A DNA stretch of 64,000 nucleotides from JBNFVY01 sp049943335 (GCF_049943335.1 NZ_JBNFVY010000003.1:310001-374000); one strand, 5' to 3'; positions 9,173 through 18,320 are shown, counted from the stretch's first letter. Made by a program: numbers and translations. Notes: generated from the sequence alone by a model not told the origin.

Positions 9173-10171
9173 TCAGCGCATTTCACGGCGCGCATTGCGC
9201 ACGTTCCAGATCAGGATCGGCAGCACCAGCAACATGATCACCATCGCCGCAGCCGATCCCACGCCCCAGTCGAAGGACCGGAACATCTTGTCATACATGT
9301 AGTTGGCCAGAACCTGCGTTTCCCATTGCCCGTTGGTCATGGCGAACACGATGTCGAATACCTTGAGCACCACCAGGGTGATCGTGGTCCAGACCACTAC
9401 GATGGTTGGCATGATCTGCGGCACCTTGATCTTGAAGAAAATCTGCCAGGGCGATGCCCCGTCGACGATGGCCGCCTCGACCGTTTCTTCGGGAATGCCG
9501 CGCAGGGCCGCTGACAGGATCACCATGGCAAAGCCGGTCTGGATCCAGATCAGCACAACCATCAGCAGAAAGTTGTTCCAAGGTGTAATGGTCAACCAAG
9601 TGTGCGGCTCGCCCCCCAGGGCGACCACGACCGCGTTCAGGATACCGATCTGCTCACTGCCTTCGGGGCGATAATCATAGACCAGTTTCCAGATCACCGA
9701 CGCGCCGACAAAGGAAATCGCCATCGGCATGAAAATCAGCGATTTGGCGATATTCCCCCACCGGATACGATCGGTCAGTTGCGCGGCCAGCAATCCAAAG
9801 CCCGTGGACAAGGCCGGCACAACGATCAGCCAGAACACGTTGTTGCGCATCGCCTCCCAGAATTCGGGATCCGCGGCCATGGCGGTGTAGTTGTCCAGGC
9901 CCACAAAGGCCCCGCCCTGGTCCCGGTCTGTCAGCGAAAGCCAGAGCGTCGCAACCACCGGGTAGGCCAGGTAAAGTGTCAGCGCGAAAAGCGCTGGAAA
10001 CAGGAACAGCCAGGGGCGGATCAGGTTGGCGCGGTTGATGTTGCGCCCGGCATTCGGCCCTTTGGGGGGAAACAACACACGGTCAAGCGCGATGTTCGAC
10101 AGCCAGAAATAGCCGACGCATCCGCCAACACCCAGAATGATGATGACCAAACCCTGCACGACCGGTGGCAT
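9173..10171 (-). CDS. aglF: alpha-glucoside ABC permease, MalF type
   Basis: A 332-residue inner-membrane permease. A first hydrophobic segment at residues 8-28 is followed by a polar stretch and then six further helices. The EAA loop reads EAAIVDGASPWQIFFKIKVP. It pairs with AglG to form the translocation path. The ATG at 10169-10171 follows AGAGAGGGGAC, a strong ribosome site. The gene follows aglE after 61 bases that carry a hairpin (10196-10221). Confidence 0.92.
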   Translation of the reverse strand: MPPVVQGLVIIILGVGGCVGYFWLSNIALDRVLFPPKGPNAGRNINRANLIRPWLFLFPALFALTLYLAYPVVATLWLSLTDRDQGGAFVGLDNYTAMAADPEFWEAMRNNVFWLIVVPALSTGFGLLAAQLTDRIRWGNIAKSLIFMPMAISFVGASVIWKLVYDYRPEGSEQIGILNAVVVALGGEPHTWLTITPWNNFLLMVVLIWIQTGFAMVILSAALRGIPEETVEAAIVDGASPWQIFFKIKVPQIMPTIVVVWTTITLVVLKVFDIVFAMTNGQWETQVLANYMYDKMFRSFDWGVGSAAAMVIMLLVLPILIWNVRNARREMR

Positions 10172-10195
10172 GTTGTCCCCTCTCTGAAACCAAAA

Positions 10196-10221
10196 CCCGG
10201 CCCGGAGCGAACCGGACCGGG
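10196..10221 (-). other. GC-rich hairpin between aglE and aglF
   Basis: Ten-base arms (CCCGGCCCGG at 10196-10205 and CCGGACCGGG at 10212-10221 on the plus strand) pair except for one mismatch that is a G-U wobble in minus-strand RNA; the loop is six bases. It is directly behind the binding-protein gene. On the minus strand it is followed by TTTTGG, so partial termination is possible. Confidence 0.6.
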
Positions 10222-10232
10222 CAACGGGCGCG

Positions 10233-11585
10233 TTACTTCAGCGCGTCCCAGCTCTGTTGGATATCAGCGGCCACTTCGGCGGCAGGTTTGCCGCCCGCAT
10301 AGTTCACCATACCCGTCCAGAATGACCCGGCGCCGACGCCTGCCGGCATCAGATCGGACCCGTCAAAGCGGAACGTGGTCGCTTCCAGCAGGATCTGGCC
10401 CATTTTCTTGAGCGTTCCGTCACCGTAAAGGTCGGTGTTGACGGCCGTGTAGGGCGTCAGGAACCCGGTCTGGGCCATCCAGACCTCATGCGCGATCGGC
10501 GTCTTGAGGAATTCGATCAACGCATCGCCAACCTCGTTTTCGGTCATCTGGAAGAACAGCGTACCTGCCCCCAGAACCGGATTGCCAAGGTCCTGCCCTT
10601 CGTAAGCGGGCATATAGAAGAAATCTGCATCCACACCCATTTGCGTCCCTTTTGGGAAAAAGGACGGGATGAACGAGGCCTGGTGATGCAGGTAGCACTG
10701 CGGCGGCGAGGCAAAGAGACCCTGGGGGCTGTCACGGAAGTCGGTCGATGCGACTGCACCGCGCCCACCCGCCACGCGGCCGTCTTCGATGAACCAGCCA
10801 AATTCTTCAATCGCGCCGATCACAGCGGGATCGGTGAACGGGATTTCGTTGGTCACCCAAGCGTCATAGGTTTCCGGTGGCTGGGTGCGCAGCATCATGT
10901 CTTCGACCCAATCGGTGGCAGGCCAACCAGTGGCGCCGCCCGATCCCAAACCGATACACCACGGCGTTTCGCCTTCGGCAACGATCTGCTCGGTCAGCGC
11001 CTTGAGATCTTCCATCGTCTCAGGCACCTCATAGCCGGCGTCCTCAAAGTTTTCGGGCACGTACCAGACCAATGATTTCACATCGATCTTGTACGGGAAG
11101 GCATAGAGACGGTCCGTGCCGTCGGGTCCGCGAAAGGTGCCCAGCGACACCCAGCTGTCGCCCGCTGCATAGTTTTCACCAAGCCAGGTCTGGGTGTCTT
11201 CGCCCAGCGGCTGAATGAATCCCTTGGACACAAGGTTCTGGATCAGTCCTGGCTGCGGCAGGATGCCAACGTCCGGCGGGCTGCCCGCTTCGGCGTCGAT
11301 CACGATCTGCTGCTCGTAGCTTTCGGACGACGCATAGTTCACGCTCGCCCCGGTCGCGGCCTCGAAATAGGCCACAACGCCTTCAAACAATACCTGGTCT
11401 TCGCCGCGCCACGGGCCGAACACATTGACCGTCTTGCCGGACAGATCATGCGCATCGGCAAACGCGGTGTAGCTGTCCCAGTTGAAATCGCCGTCACCCG
11501 GTGTGAATGGCATGTGGCTTTCGCCATGGGCCGCGCCCGCGATCAGCGCAAAAGACGCCGCCCCTGCAAGCAAGTTGTGTTTCAT
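10233..11585 (-). CDS. aglE: alpha-glucoside-binding periplasmic protein
   Basis: A 450-residue extracellular solute-binding protein of the MalE-like family 1 fold. The signal peptide covers residues 1-21 (MKHNLLAGAASFALIAG, then AHG). The mature protein has the expected pattern for sugar receptors: the GKTVNVFGPWRGEDQ strand, PDVGILPQPGLIQNL, and YAFPYKIDVKSLVWY. The start ATG at 11583-11585 is preceded by GGGAGGAAG; the longer open frame to 11975 crosses the promoter and is rejected. It is the first gene of the agl operon, facing aglR across 271 bases. Confidence 0.94.
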   Translation of the reverse strand: MKHNLLAGAASFALIAGAAHGESHMPFTPGDGDFNWDSYTAFADAHDLSGKTVNVFGPWRGEDQVLFEGVVAYFEAATGASVNYASSESYEQQIVIDAEAGSPPDVGILPQPGLIQNLVSKGFIQPLGEDTQTWLGENYAAGDSWVSLGTFRGPDGTDRLYAFPYKIDVKSLVWYVPENFEDAGYEVPETMEDLKALTEQIVAEGETPWCIGLGSGGATGWPATDWVEDMMLRTQPPETYDAWVTNEIPFTDPAVIGAIEEFGWFIEDGRVAGGRGAVASTDFRDSPQGLFASPPQCYLHHQASFIPSFFPKGTQMGVDADFFYMPAYEGQDLGNPVLGAGTLFFQMTENEVGDALIEFLKTPIAHEVWMAQTGFLTPYTAVNTDLYGDGTLKKMGQILLEATTFRFDGSDLMPAGVGAGSFWTGMVNYAGGKPAAEVAADIQQSWDALK

Positions 11586-11648
11586 CAATCTTCCTCCCGT
11601 TTTAAGAGTATCGCCCGGACCAAGAAAACTAAAACCCAAATTCACTTC

Positions 11649-11660
11649 CAAAGCGCTTTG
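11649..11660. promoter_or_regulatory. LacI-type operator, probable AglR site
   Basis: CAAAGCGCTTTG is a perfect 12-base palindrome with the central CG typical of LacI/GalR-family operators. It lies 64 bases before the aglE start and 197 before aglR, as expected for a site controlling the divergent pair. A second looser LacI-like motif (GGAAACGGTTTTG) lies about 20 bases to the right. Confidence 0.7.
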
Positions 11661-11856
11661 AATGGCGCTAGACTGAGTGGAAACGGTTTTGTTGTCAATT
11701 GACAGTAGCGTACGCAGGCCAAATTTCCACCCCAGATTGACCCGCAGGTCAACCGCCCGGGCCGCGTTTGCAGCCATGTCATTGCAGCACTGTCGTTGCC
11801 CGCAAGGCGCAAATTGCCACCCCGATGTCGGGAAGAACAGGTGCGATGTTACTGTC

Positions 11857-12885
11857 ATGAATTTGAAAGAACTTTCAGCCGCTCTGGGACTGTCGCAAAC
11901 GACGGTCAGCCGTGCGTTGAATGGATATCCCGAGGTGTCCGAAGCCACCCGCAAACGCGTTCGAGAGTTCGCCAAAGCGCATAATTACCGCCCCAACCTG
12001 CGCGCCAAGCAGTTGGCCACGGGCCGCACCATGGCCATCGGGCATGTGATCCCGACATCGGGCAAGCACGAGATCGTCAACCCGATCTTTGCCGATTTCA
12101 TATCCGGGGCCGGCGAAGTTTATAGCGAAAATGGCTATGACTTGCTGTTGTCGGTGGTACGCGATGACGAACAGGAACAAACCTATCGCGATCTGGCCCA
12201 ACGCGGCGCTGTCGACGGGGTGGTGATCCACGCGCCCGAGCAGAACGACCCGCGCATCGCTTATCTGGAAGACATTGGCGTTCCCTTTGCGGTGCACGGA
12301 CGGGCGGGCCAGCAGTCACCCGATTATTGCTGGGTCGATGTCGATAATTACGGCGCGATCCGCCTGGCAACGGACCACCTTTTGGATCTTGGGCACACGC
12401 GCATTGCCTTGCTGAACGGCATTGAAACGATCGACTTTGCCCAGCAACGCCGGCGCGCGTTTTGCGACGCGCTGGAAGCGCGCGGTCTGCACCCCGATCC
12501 AGACATCATGTTCGCCGGCGAAATGACCGAATACGAAGGCTATCGCAACGCGCGGGCCTGCCTTGACCATCCCAACCCGCCCACGGCCATTATTGCGTCA
12601 TCCATCATCATGACGATTGGCGTGCGCAGGCTTGTTCAGACGCGCGGATTGTCACTTGGAACCGATGTGTCGCTTGTGACGTATGACGATGATCTGAGCT
12701 ATTTGCGAAACGGCATCGAACAGCCGATCTACACTGCCGTCAAAAGCTCGGTCCGCGAGGCCGGGTCGATCTTGGCGCAGAACTTGTTAAAGACGATCCA
12801 TGACCAGTCGGCCCCGCGCCCCAACCATCTGCTGAGCGCCGAGCTGATCATCGGCCAGACGACCGGTCCCTGCGTTACGTCCTGA
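11857..12885 (+). CDS. aglR: LacI-family transcriptional regulator of the agl genes
   Basis: A 342-residue repressor. The N-terminal helix-turn-helix is plain (LKELSAALGLSQTTVSRALNGYPEVSEATRKRV, residues 3-35), followed by the hinge helix and a periplasmic-binding-like sensor domain with VDGVVIHAP and DVSLVTYDDD segments. The ATG at 11857 begins the DNA-binding domain; the in-frame extension to 11677 runs through non-coding DNA. The ribosome site is weak. Its divergent position next to aglE, together with the palindrome at 11649, argues that it represses the agl operon and perhaps its own bgl-glk operon. The inducer, an alpha-glucoside or derivative, is inferred. Confidence 0.9.
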   Translation: MNLKELSAALGLSQTTVSRALNGYPEVSEATRKRVREFAKAHNYRPNLRAKQLATGRTMAIGHVIPTSGKHEIVNPIFADFISGAGEVYSENGYDLLLSVVRDDEQEQTYRDLAQRGAVDGVVIHAPEQNDPRIAYLEDIGVPFAVHGRAGQQSPDYCWVDVDNYGAIRLATDHLLDLGHTRIALLNGIETIDFAQQRRRAFCDALEARGLHPDPDIMFAGEMTEYEGYRNARACLDHPNPPTAIIASSIIMTIGVRRLVQTRGLSLGTDVSLVTYDDDLSYLRNGIEQPIYTAVKSSVREAGSILAQNLLKTIHDQSAPRPNHLLSAELIIGQTTGPCVTS

Positions 12886-12904
12886 CTGAAAGGGTGCTCT
12901 TGCC

Positions 12905-14233
12905 ATGCCGCTGACACGTTCCGACTTTCCTGACGGTTTCCTGTTCGGCGCAGCGACAGCCGCCTACCAGATCGAAGGACACGGGTTCGGCGGGGCCGGC
13001 CCCACCCATTGGGACAGCTTCGCAGCCACCATGGGCAACGTCAAAGGGGGCGAAGACGGCGCCGTCGCCTGTGACCATTACCATCGCTGGCAACAGGATC
13101 TGGACCTGCTGCGCGACGCTGGTATGGATGCCTATCGCTTTTCCACCAGCTGGGCGCGCGTTCTGCCCGAGGGGCGCGGCGCGCTGAACCCTGAAGGCAT
13201 CGCGTTTTATGACCGTTTGGTCGATGGGATGCTGGAACGTGGGCTGAAACCCATCCACACCTTGTACCATTGGGAAATGCCATCGACGCTTGCAGACTTG
13301 GGCGGCTGGACAAATCGCGACGTGGCGGGCTGGTTTGGCGACTACGTCGAGGTGATCGACGACGCCATCGGGGACCGCGTCCATCAGATCGCCACGATCA
13401 ATGAACCTTGGTGCGTTGCTTACCTGTCCCACTTCCTTGGGCTGCATGCCCCCGGCCTGCGCGACATCCGTGCAGCGGCCCGTGCCATGCATCATGTGCT
13501 GCTGGCGCATGGCGAAGCGATGACCCGCTTGCGCGCCAGGGGGCGCGATAATCTGGGGATCGTGCTGAATTTCGAATACGCGCAACCTGCCGGCAACAGC
13601 CCTGCAGATCTGGCCGCCGCCGCCACGGCCGATGCGATTTTCAACCGTTGGTTCATCCAGGCGATCACGCACGGCACCTACCCGGACGAGGCGATGGAAG
13701 GCTTTGCCCCCCATATGCCGCAGGGCTGGCAGAACGATATGGCCACGATCCAGCAACCGCTGGACTGGCTGGGGGTCAATTATTACACGCGCCATATCTA
13801 CGCCGCCGATCCGGCCGCGCCCACCTGGCCGCGGACCCGCGAAGTGCCTGGCCACCTGGCCACCACGCAAATGGGCTGGGAAATCTACCCCGAAGGGTTG
13901 CACCATTTCTTGACATGGCTGGCGCAAAACTACGTGGGCGATCTGCCGCTCTTCGTGACGGAAAACGGCATGGCGCGGGACGACCGGGTTGAAAACGGCA
14001 AAGTCTTTGATCCTGAACGTATGGACTTTATCCAGCGCCATCTTGGCGCGATGCACAAGGCCATTGGCGATGGGGCCAATCTCAGGGGGTTTTTCTACTG
14101 GTCCTTGCTTGACAATTATGAATGGGCCGAAGGTTATGACAAACGGTTTGGCATCGTTCACGTCGATTACCAGACACAAGTGCGAACGCCCAAGGCGTCC
14201 TACTCTATGCTGAAGGATCTGATTGCGAAGTGA
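12905..14233 (+). CDS. GH1 beta-glucosidase
   Basis: A 442-residue cytoplasmic family 1 glycoside hydrolase. The acid/base E167 lies in TINEPW and the nucleophile E353 in VTENG; FLFGAATAAYQIEG near the start and the late GFFYWSLLDNYEWAEGY loop are also family marks. It probably releases glucose from beta-glucosides such as cellobiose, widening the sugar range of the locus. It starts 19 bases after aglR and ends overlapping the glucokinase start (GTGA), so aglR, this gene and glk form one operon. Confidence 0.94.
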   Translation: MPLTRSDFPDGFLFGAATAAYQIEGHGFGGAGPTHWDSFAATMGNVKGGEDGAVACDHYHRWQQDLDLLRDAGMDAYRFSTSWARVLPEGRGALNPEGIAFYDRLVDGMLERGLKPIHTLYHWEMPSTLADLGGWTNRDVAGWFGDYVEVIDDAIGDRVHQIATINEPWCVAYLSHFLGLHAPGLRDIRAAARAMHHVLLAHGEAMTRLRARGRDNLGIVLNFEYAQPAGNSPADLAAAATADAIFNRWFIQAITHGTYPDEAMEGFAPHMPQGWQNDMATIQQPLDWLGVNYYTRHIYAADPAAPTWPRTREVPGHLATTQMGWEIYPEGLHHFLTWLAQNYVGDLPLFVTENGMARDDRVENGKVFDPERMDFIQRHLGAMHKAIGDGANLRGFFYWSLLDNYEWAEGYDKRFGIVHVDYQTQVRTPKASYSMLKDLIAK

Positions 14234-15201
14234 CCCACCCGGAAAACACCCTGTCTTTGGTCGCGGACATCGGCGGCACCAACACGCGCGTCGCCCTTGC
14301 CGATGGGACCCGCATTTTGCCTTCCACCATCCGCCGCTATTCCAACGCCGCCTTTCCGGGGTTGGAAACCGCCCTGCGCCAATACATCTCGGACGAAGGC
14401 GACGTGGACTGCAAGGCGGCCTGCGTCGCCATCGCGGGGCCAGTGCGCGACGGGGTCGGGTCGATGACAAACCTGGATTGGAGCTTTGACCGCGACACGG
14501 TCGCGCGGGCCACGCGGGCCGAACATTGCAACATCCTGAATGATCTGCAGGCTCAGGGCCATGCGCTTGGCCATGTTGATCCTGCAAATATCCGCGAAAT
14601 TGTTGCCGCCAACACACAGGCATCGCCCGGCGCGGCGCAGATCGTGATTGGCGTCGGGACCGGGTTCAATATGGCCCCAGTCTATAACGCCGAGTCCGGA
14701 CGCCTGGTCACCCCATCCGAAGCCGGCCACGCCAACCTTCCCATCCGCACCGAAGCCGAGCTACGCCTGTGCCAATACGTATCGACCGCGCATGGTTTTC
14801 CGGCCGTCGAAGATGTGCTGTCGGGCCGCGGCCTGGAACGTGTCTACCGGTTTCTGGGGCACGAAGCCGGGGACGAACGCGAAATCGACGCGAAAGCCAT
14901 CATGGCCACGCTCGACACCAAGAGCGATCCGCGGGCGATCGAGGCGGTGCGCCTTTTCATTCGAATCCTGGGCACCGTGGCCGGCAACCTGTCGTTGATC
15001 CAACTGCCATTCGGCGGGGTCTATCTGGTCGGCGGCGTCGCGCGTGCCATGACGCCCTACCTGAGCGAATTCGGGTTCGTCGACGCCTTTCGCGACAAGG
15101 GCCGCTTTGCAGGTTTCATGCAAAATTTCCCGATTTACGTGATCGAAGACGACTACGCAGCGCTCATCGGGTGCGCCGCGTATCTGGACCACAGAACCTG
15201 A
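14230..15201 (+). CDS. glk: glucokinase
   Basis: A 323-residue cytoplasmic kinase that makes glucose-6-phosphate, the shared end point of the two glucosidases in this locus. The ATP-binding motif DIGGTNTR is at residues 13-20. IVIGVGTGFNMA and SEAGHANLPIRTEAE, with the catalytic-loop region ILNDLQAQGH, match the proteobacterial Glk family (not ROK). It starts with GTG at 14230, overlapping the preceding stop by four bases. Growth would then proceed by Entner-Doudoroff or pentose phosphate enzymes not in the window. Confidence 0.93.
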   Translation: MTHPENTLSLVADIGGTNTRVALADGTRILPSTIRRYSNAAFPGLETALRQYISDEGDVDCKAACVAIAGPVRDGVGSMTNLDWSFDRDTVARATRAEHCNILNDLQAQGHALGHVDPANIREIVAANTQASPGAAQIVIGVGTGFNMAPVYNAESGRLVTPSEAGHANLPIRTEAELRLCQYVSTAHGFPAVEDVLSGRGLERVYRFLGHEAGDEREIDAKAIMATLDTKSDPRAIEAVRLFIRILGTVAGNLSLIQLPFGGVYLVGGVARAMTPYLSEFGFVDAFRDKGRFAGFMQNFPIYVIEDDYAALIGCAAYLDHRT

Positions 15202-15221
15202 TTTCGGAAAAATTTTCGTCC

Positions 15222-15237
15222 GTAACCCAGTCTTAAC
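15222..15237 (+). promoter_or_regulatory. CtrA-like box before the chemotaxis operon
   Basis: GTAA-N7-TTAAC matches the alphaproteobacterial CtrA consensus TTAA-N7-TTAA at all but the first base. It is 90 bases upstream of the first chemotaxis gene and 20 after glk. CtrA controls motility and chemotaxis genes in several Rhodobacterales, so the placement is sensible. Motif evidence only. Confidence 0.45.
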
Positions 15238-15326
15238 GCAATCGCCCCTAAACACGTCGGACCAAGACGAAAAGCAGGGGAATTACACGCTATGAATTTG
15301 GGCGGAACCCGAAAAGGCGGCACTAG

Positions 15327-15608
15327 ATGAGTGCCGAAATCGAACTGGATCCCCGGCTGGACTATCAGGCCGTTGCACCGCTGGTTGGTCAATTGGCCGA
15401 CGCGAAAGACGATGATCTGATCCTGAACGCGCGGCACGTCGTCCACGTGGGCGCGCTTGCCCTGCAAGTGGTCCTGAGCATGGTCAAGGCCCGCGCCTCA
15501 GCCGGCCAAACAACCCGTTTGGTAAATGCCACTGACACCTGCGTGGATCAACTTGGGCTGTTTGGTTTCAGCCCCGAAACTCTGACTAACCCGGAGACAT
15601 GGACATGA
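15327..15608 (+). CDS. STAS-domain protein of the chemotaxis operon (CheS-like)
   Basis: A 93-residue single STAS domain: a YQAVAPLVGQLA helix, DDLILNARHVVHVGALALQVVLSM as the central strand and helix, and a DTCVDQLGLFGF C-terminal helix. No catalytic motif is present. It is the first gene before cheY and cheA. In S. meliloti a similar-sized protein at this place, CheS, binds CheA and speeds loss of phosphate from CheY1; that role is inferred from position and size. Alternatively it acts as a general anti-sigma-antagonist-like switch. The last codons overlap cheY (ATGA). Confidence 0.75.
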   Translation: MSAEIELDPRLDYQAVAPLVGQLADAKDDDLILNARHVVHVGALALQVVLSMVKARASAGQTTRLVNATDTCVDQLGLFGFSPETLTNPETWT

Positions 15609-15970
15609 GCATCGAAGTTCTTGCGGTGGATGACAGCCGTACCATGCGCGACATGCTGAACCTCGCTCTGAATGGCGCAGGCTTCAAAGCGCACCTTGCC
15701 GAAGACGGCGTGCACGGGCTCGAAGTCCTCGAAGACATCGCGCCCGACGTCATCATTACGGATATCAACATGCCGCGCCTTGATGGGTTCGGGTTCATTG
15801 ATGCCGTCCGCGCCAAGGACAAATGGAGCCGGATCCCGATCCTGGTGCTGACCACCGAAAGCGCGTCGGAATTGAAGACCAAAGCACGCTCTGCCGGGGC
15901 AACCGGGTGGATCGTAAAGCCGTTTGACCCGGCGAAACTGGTCAAAGCACTGCAAATGGTAGCTGGCTGA
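15605..15970 (+). CDS. cheY: chemotaxis response regulator CheY (first copy)
   Basis: A 121-residue single receiver domain. The acid pocket is D9/D10, the phospho-acceptor is D53 in VIITDINMPR, the switch threonine is in LTTES (83-84) and K105 is in IVKPF. With no output domain it should bind the flagellar motor switch or serve as a phosphate sink. ATG at 15605 is preferred to the ATG six bases upstream because GGAG stands at ideal spacing from it. It sits between the STAS gene and cheA. Confidence 0.93.
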   Translation: MSIEVLAVDDSRTMRDMLNLALNGAGFKAHLAEDGVHGLEVLEDIAPDVIITDINMPRLDGFGFIDAVRAKDKWSRIPILVLTTESASELKTKARSAGATGWIVKPFDPAKLVKALQMVAG

Positions 15971-15980
15971 AGGAAGACTC

Positions 15981-18320
15981 ATGTCCGATCCAATGGCAGA
16001 GATCCGCGCGTCATTCTTCATCGAATGTGAAGAGCTTCTGGAAGGTCTCCAGGACGGCCTGCAGACAATGAATGACGGCGACAGTGACGGCGAAACAATC
16101 AATGTGGTGTTCCGTGCTGTCCACTCGATCAAGGGCGGTGCAGGTGCCTTCGGTCTCGATGATCTCGTTCACTTTGCACACAAGTTCGAAACCGCGATGG
16201 ACGAAGTTCGCGCAGGCCGGTTTACCCCCGATGCGGCCGCGCTCAAACTCTTCTTTCAGTGCGCTGACATCCTGGCTGATCTGGTTCGCGCAGCCCGCGA
16301 CGAAGACGTGGTCGCAGATGCGGTCACCGCGCCGGTTCTCAAGGCGCTCGAAGACTTGGTCGGCTTGGAAGAAGCGGAAGAGGAAGTCGATTTCGAAGTC
16401 ACCGGAATTTCGCTCGACCTGCCACCACTCGACTTGCCGCCGCTTGATGCAACAGAACCCGCTTCTAGCCTGCCGGACCTTCCCCCATTGGACGAGATGA
16501 CCGGGGACCAGCCCCCCCTTCCGCCTCTGGATATTCCAGATGACAGCGCTCTCGCCGACGGCAATTCAAATGGCACCACCTACAAAATCGCGTTCAAACC
16601 CGATGACTCGCTGTATGCCAGCGGCAACGAACCGATCTATCTGTTCAAGACCCTGCGCGACCTGGGTGATGTGACGGTAAAATGCGACACGGCCAAACTT
16701 CCGCACTTCGATCAACTTGAACCCGACAAAGGGTTCCTGGCCTGGGAGTTGACCCTGGCGACAGAAGAATCCGAACAAGCCGTACGCGAGGTTTTTGAAT
16801 TCGTCGATGGCCTCTGCTCGCTTGAGATCACCAAGCTTGCGCCCGCCGGCGCAAGTGAGCCCGCGGCCCCACCAGCGCTGGACGCCGCGTCGGTCACGCC
16901 CGCGTTGTCCGTCTCTGAACAGGCCGCTGCACCCGCGAATTACCCGGAAACTGCGGTGGTAGACGACATCGTCACCCCTCCCGCTTCAAAACGCACCACT
17001 GCGCAAAAACCGGCCCCTTCTGAGGCCGCCCCGGCAACGGGCACACCGCCAGCCGCTTCCGCCAAAGCCGCCGCCCCCAAGGCAGACGCAAAATTGACGC
17101 CGGCGACCCAGCCACGCGCGACGGTCCGCGTTGATCTCGAACGTGTCGACCGCCTCGTAAACCTGGTAGGCGAACTGGTCATCAACCAGGCCATGCTCAG
17201 CCAATCGGTGACCGAAGCCGGGCTGCCCCCCAATTCGGCGGTGGCAACCGGGCTGGAAGAATTCATGCAACTGACGCGAGACATTCAGGAAAGCGTCATG
17301 ATGATCCGGGCACAGCCAATCAAGTCGCTCTTCCAGCGGATGGGTCGTATCGTACGCGAAGGGTCTGCCGCCGTCGGCAAAGACGTTCGTTTGCATACGG
17401 AGGGCGAGAACACAGAAGTCGACAAGACCGTCATCGAACGCCTTGCCGATCCCCTGACGCACATGATCAGGAACGCAGTTGATCACGGCCTCGAGAGCAC
17501 CGAAGATCGCATTGCGGCCGGGAAACCTGAACAGGGGCGGGTTTCTCTCACTGCCAGCCATCGATCGGGACGCATTCTGATCGAAGTGTCGGACGACGGT
17601 GGGGGAATCAATCGGCCCAAAGTGCGCCAAATCGCGATCGACAAAGGTCTGGTTCCAGAAGACGCGCCATTATCCGACTCGGATATTGACAACCTGCTGT
17701 TCTTGCCCGGGTTTTCGACAGCCAGCGAAATCTCGAACCTGTCGGGACGCGGTGTCGGCATGGATGTCGTCAAGAGCTCTATCCAGGCCTTGGGCGGACG
17801 GGTGTCGATCACATCTGAATCCGGTGTCGGCACAACTTTCTCCATCTCACTTCCCCTGACACTGGCTGTCCTCGACGGCATGGTCGTCAAGATCGAAGAT
17901 GAGACCATTGTTGTGCCGCTGAATACAATCTTGGAAACCTTGACGTTGACCGACGAGGACCTGCGTGCACTCGGACCAAGCACCCATGTGGTTCAAATTC
18001 GAGGCGGCTTCGTTCCGCTGCTCGATCTCGGCGCCGAGCTTGGCTACCGGAAACCCAAGAGCAGCTATGTTGGTGGGGTGGTTCTTTTGATTGGCCAGGA
18101 AGACGGGAATCGTGCTGCCCTTGTCGTAGATGCCATCGAAGATCAGCGCCAAGTGGTCATCAAGGGGCTGGAGGCCAGCTACGGCCGAGTCCCCGGTATC
18201 GCCGCAGCGACCATACTGGGCGATGGGCAGATCGCTCTGATCCTGGATCCAGCGGATCTCGTCAGCCAGGCCTCGGGCCGAACCCGCGTCCCCGGCACCT
18301 TTCTCGCAAAAGTTGGATAA
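15981..18320 (+). CDS. cheA: chemotaxis sensor kinase CheA
   Basis: A 779-residue cytoplasmic histidine kinase that phosphorylates the CheY proteins and CheB. In order: an HPt domain (residues 1-105) with phospho-histidine H48 in AVHSIKGGAGAFG; a Pro/Asp-rich linker with four LPPLD copies (147-151, 152-156, 167-171, 180-184); a P2-like alpha/beta domain (about 198-285); an Ala/Pro-rich linker; the dimerisation helices (about 380-450); the ATP-binding domain with N-box HMIRNAVDHGLE, DDGGGIN and GRGVGMDVV; and a C-terminal CheW-like domain. It follows cheY by ten bases. All catalytic boxes are intact. Confidence 0.96.
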   Translation: MSDPMAEIRASFFIECEELLEGLQDGLQTMNDGDSDGETINVVFRAVHSIKGGAGAFGLDDLVHFAHKFETAMDEVRAGRFTPDAAALKLFFQCADILADLVRAARDEDVVADAVTAPVLKALEDLVGLEEAEEEVDFEVTGISLDLPPLDLPPLDATEPASSLPDLPPLDEMTGDQPPLPPLDIPDDSALADGNSNGTTYKIAFKPDDSLYASGNEPIYLFKTLRDLGDVTVKCDTAKLPHFDQLEPDKGFLAWELTLATEESEQAVREVFEFVDGLCSLEITKLAPAGASEPAAPPALDAASVTPALSVSEQAAAPANYPETAVVDDIVTPPASKRTTAQKPAPSEAAPATGTPPAASAKAAAPKADAKLTPATQPRATVRVDLERVDRLVNLVGELVINQAMLSQSVTEAGLPPNSAVATGLEEFMQLTRDIQESVMMIRAQPIKSLFQRMGRIVREGSAAVGKDVRLHTEGENTEVDKTVIERLADPLTHMIRNAVDHGLESTEDRIAAGKPEQGRVSLTASHRSGRILIEVSDDGGGINRPKVRQIAIDKGLVPEDAPLSDSDIDNLLFLPGFSTASEISNLSGRGVGMDVVKSSIQALGGRVSITSESGVGTTFSISLPLTLAVLDGMVVKIEDETIVVPLNTILETLTLTDEDLRALGPSTHVVQIRGGFVPLLDLGAELGYRKPKSSYVGGVVLLIGQEDGNRAALVVDAIEDQRQVVIKGLEASYGRVPGIAAATILGDGQIALILDPADLVSQASGRTRVPGTFLAKVG

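Noticed and set aside
12875..14623. 582-codon minus-strand frame opposite the beta-glucosidase and glucokinase
   Set aside because: Both plus-strand genes have intact catalytic motifs; the antisense frame has none and is a codon-bias shadow.
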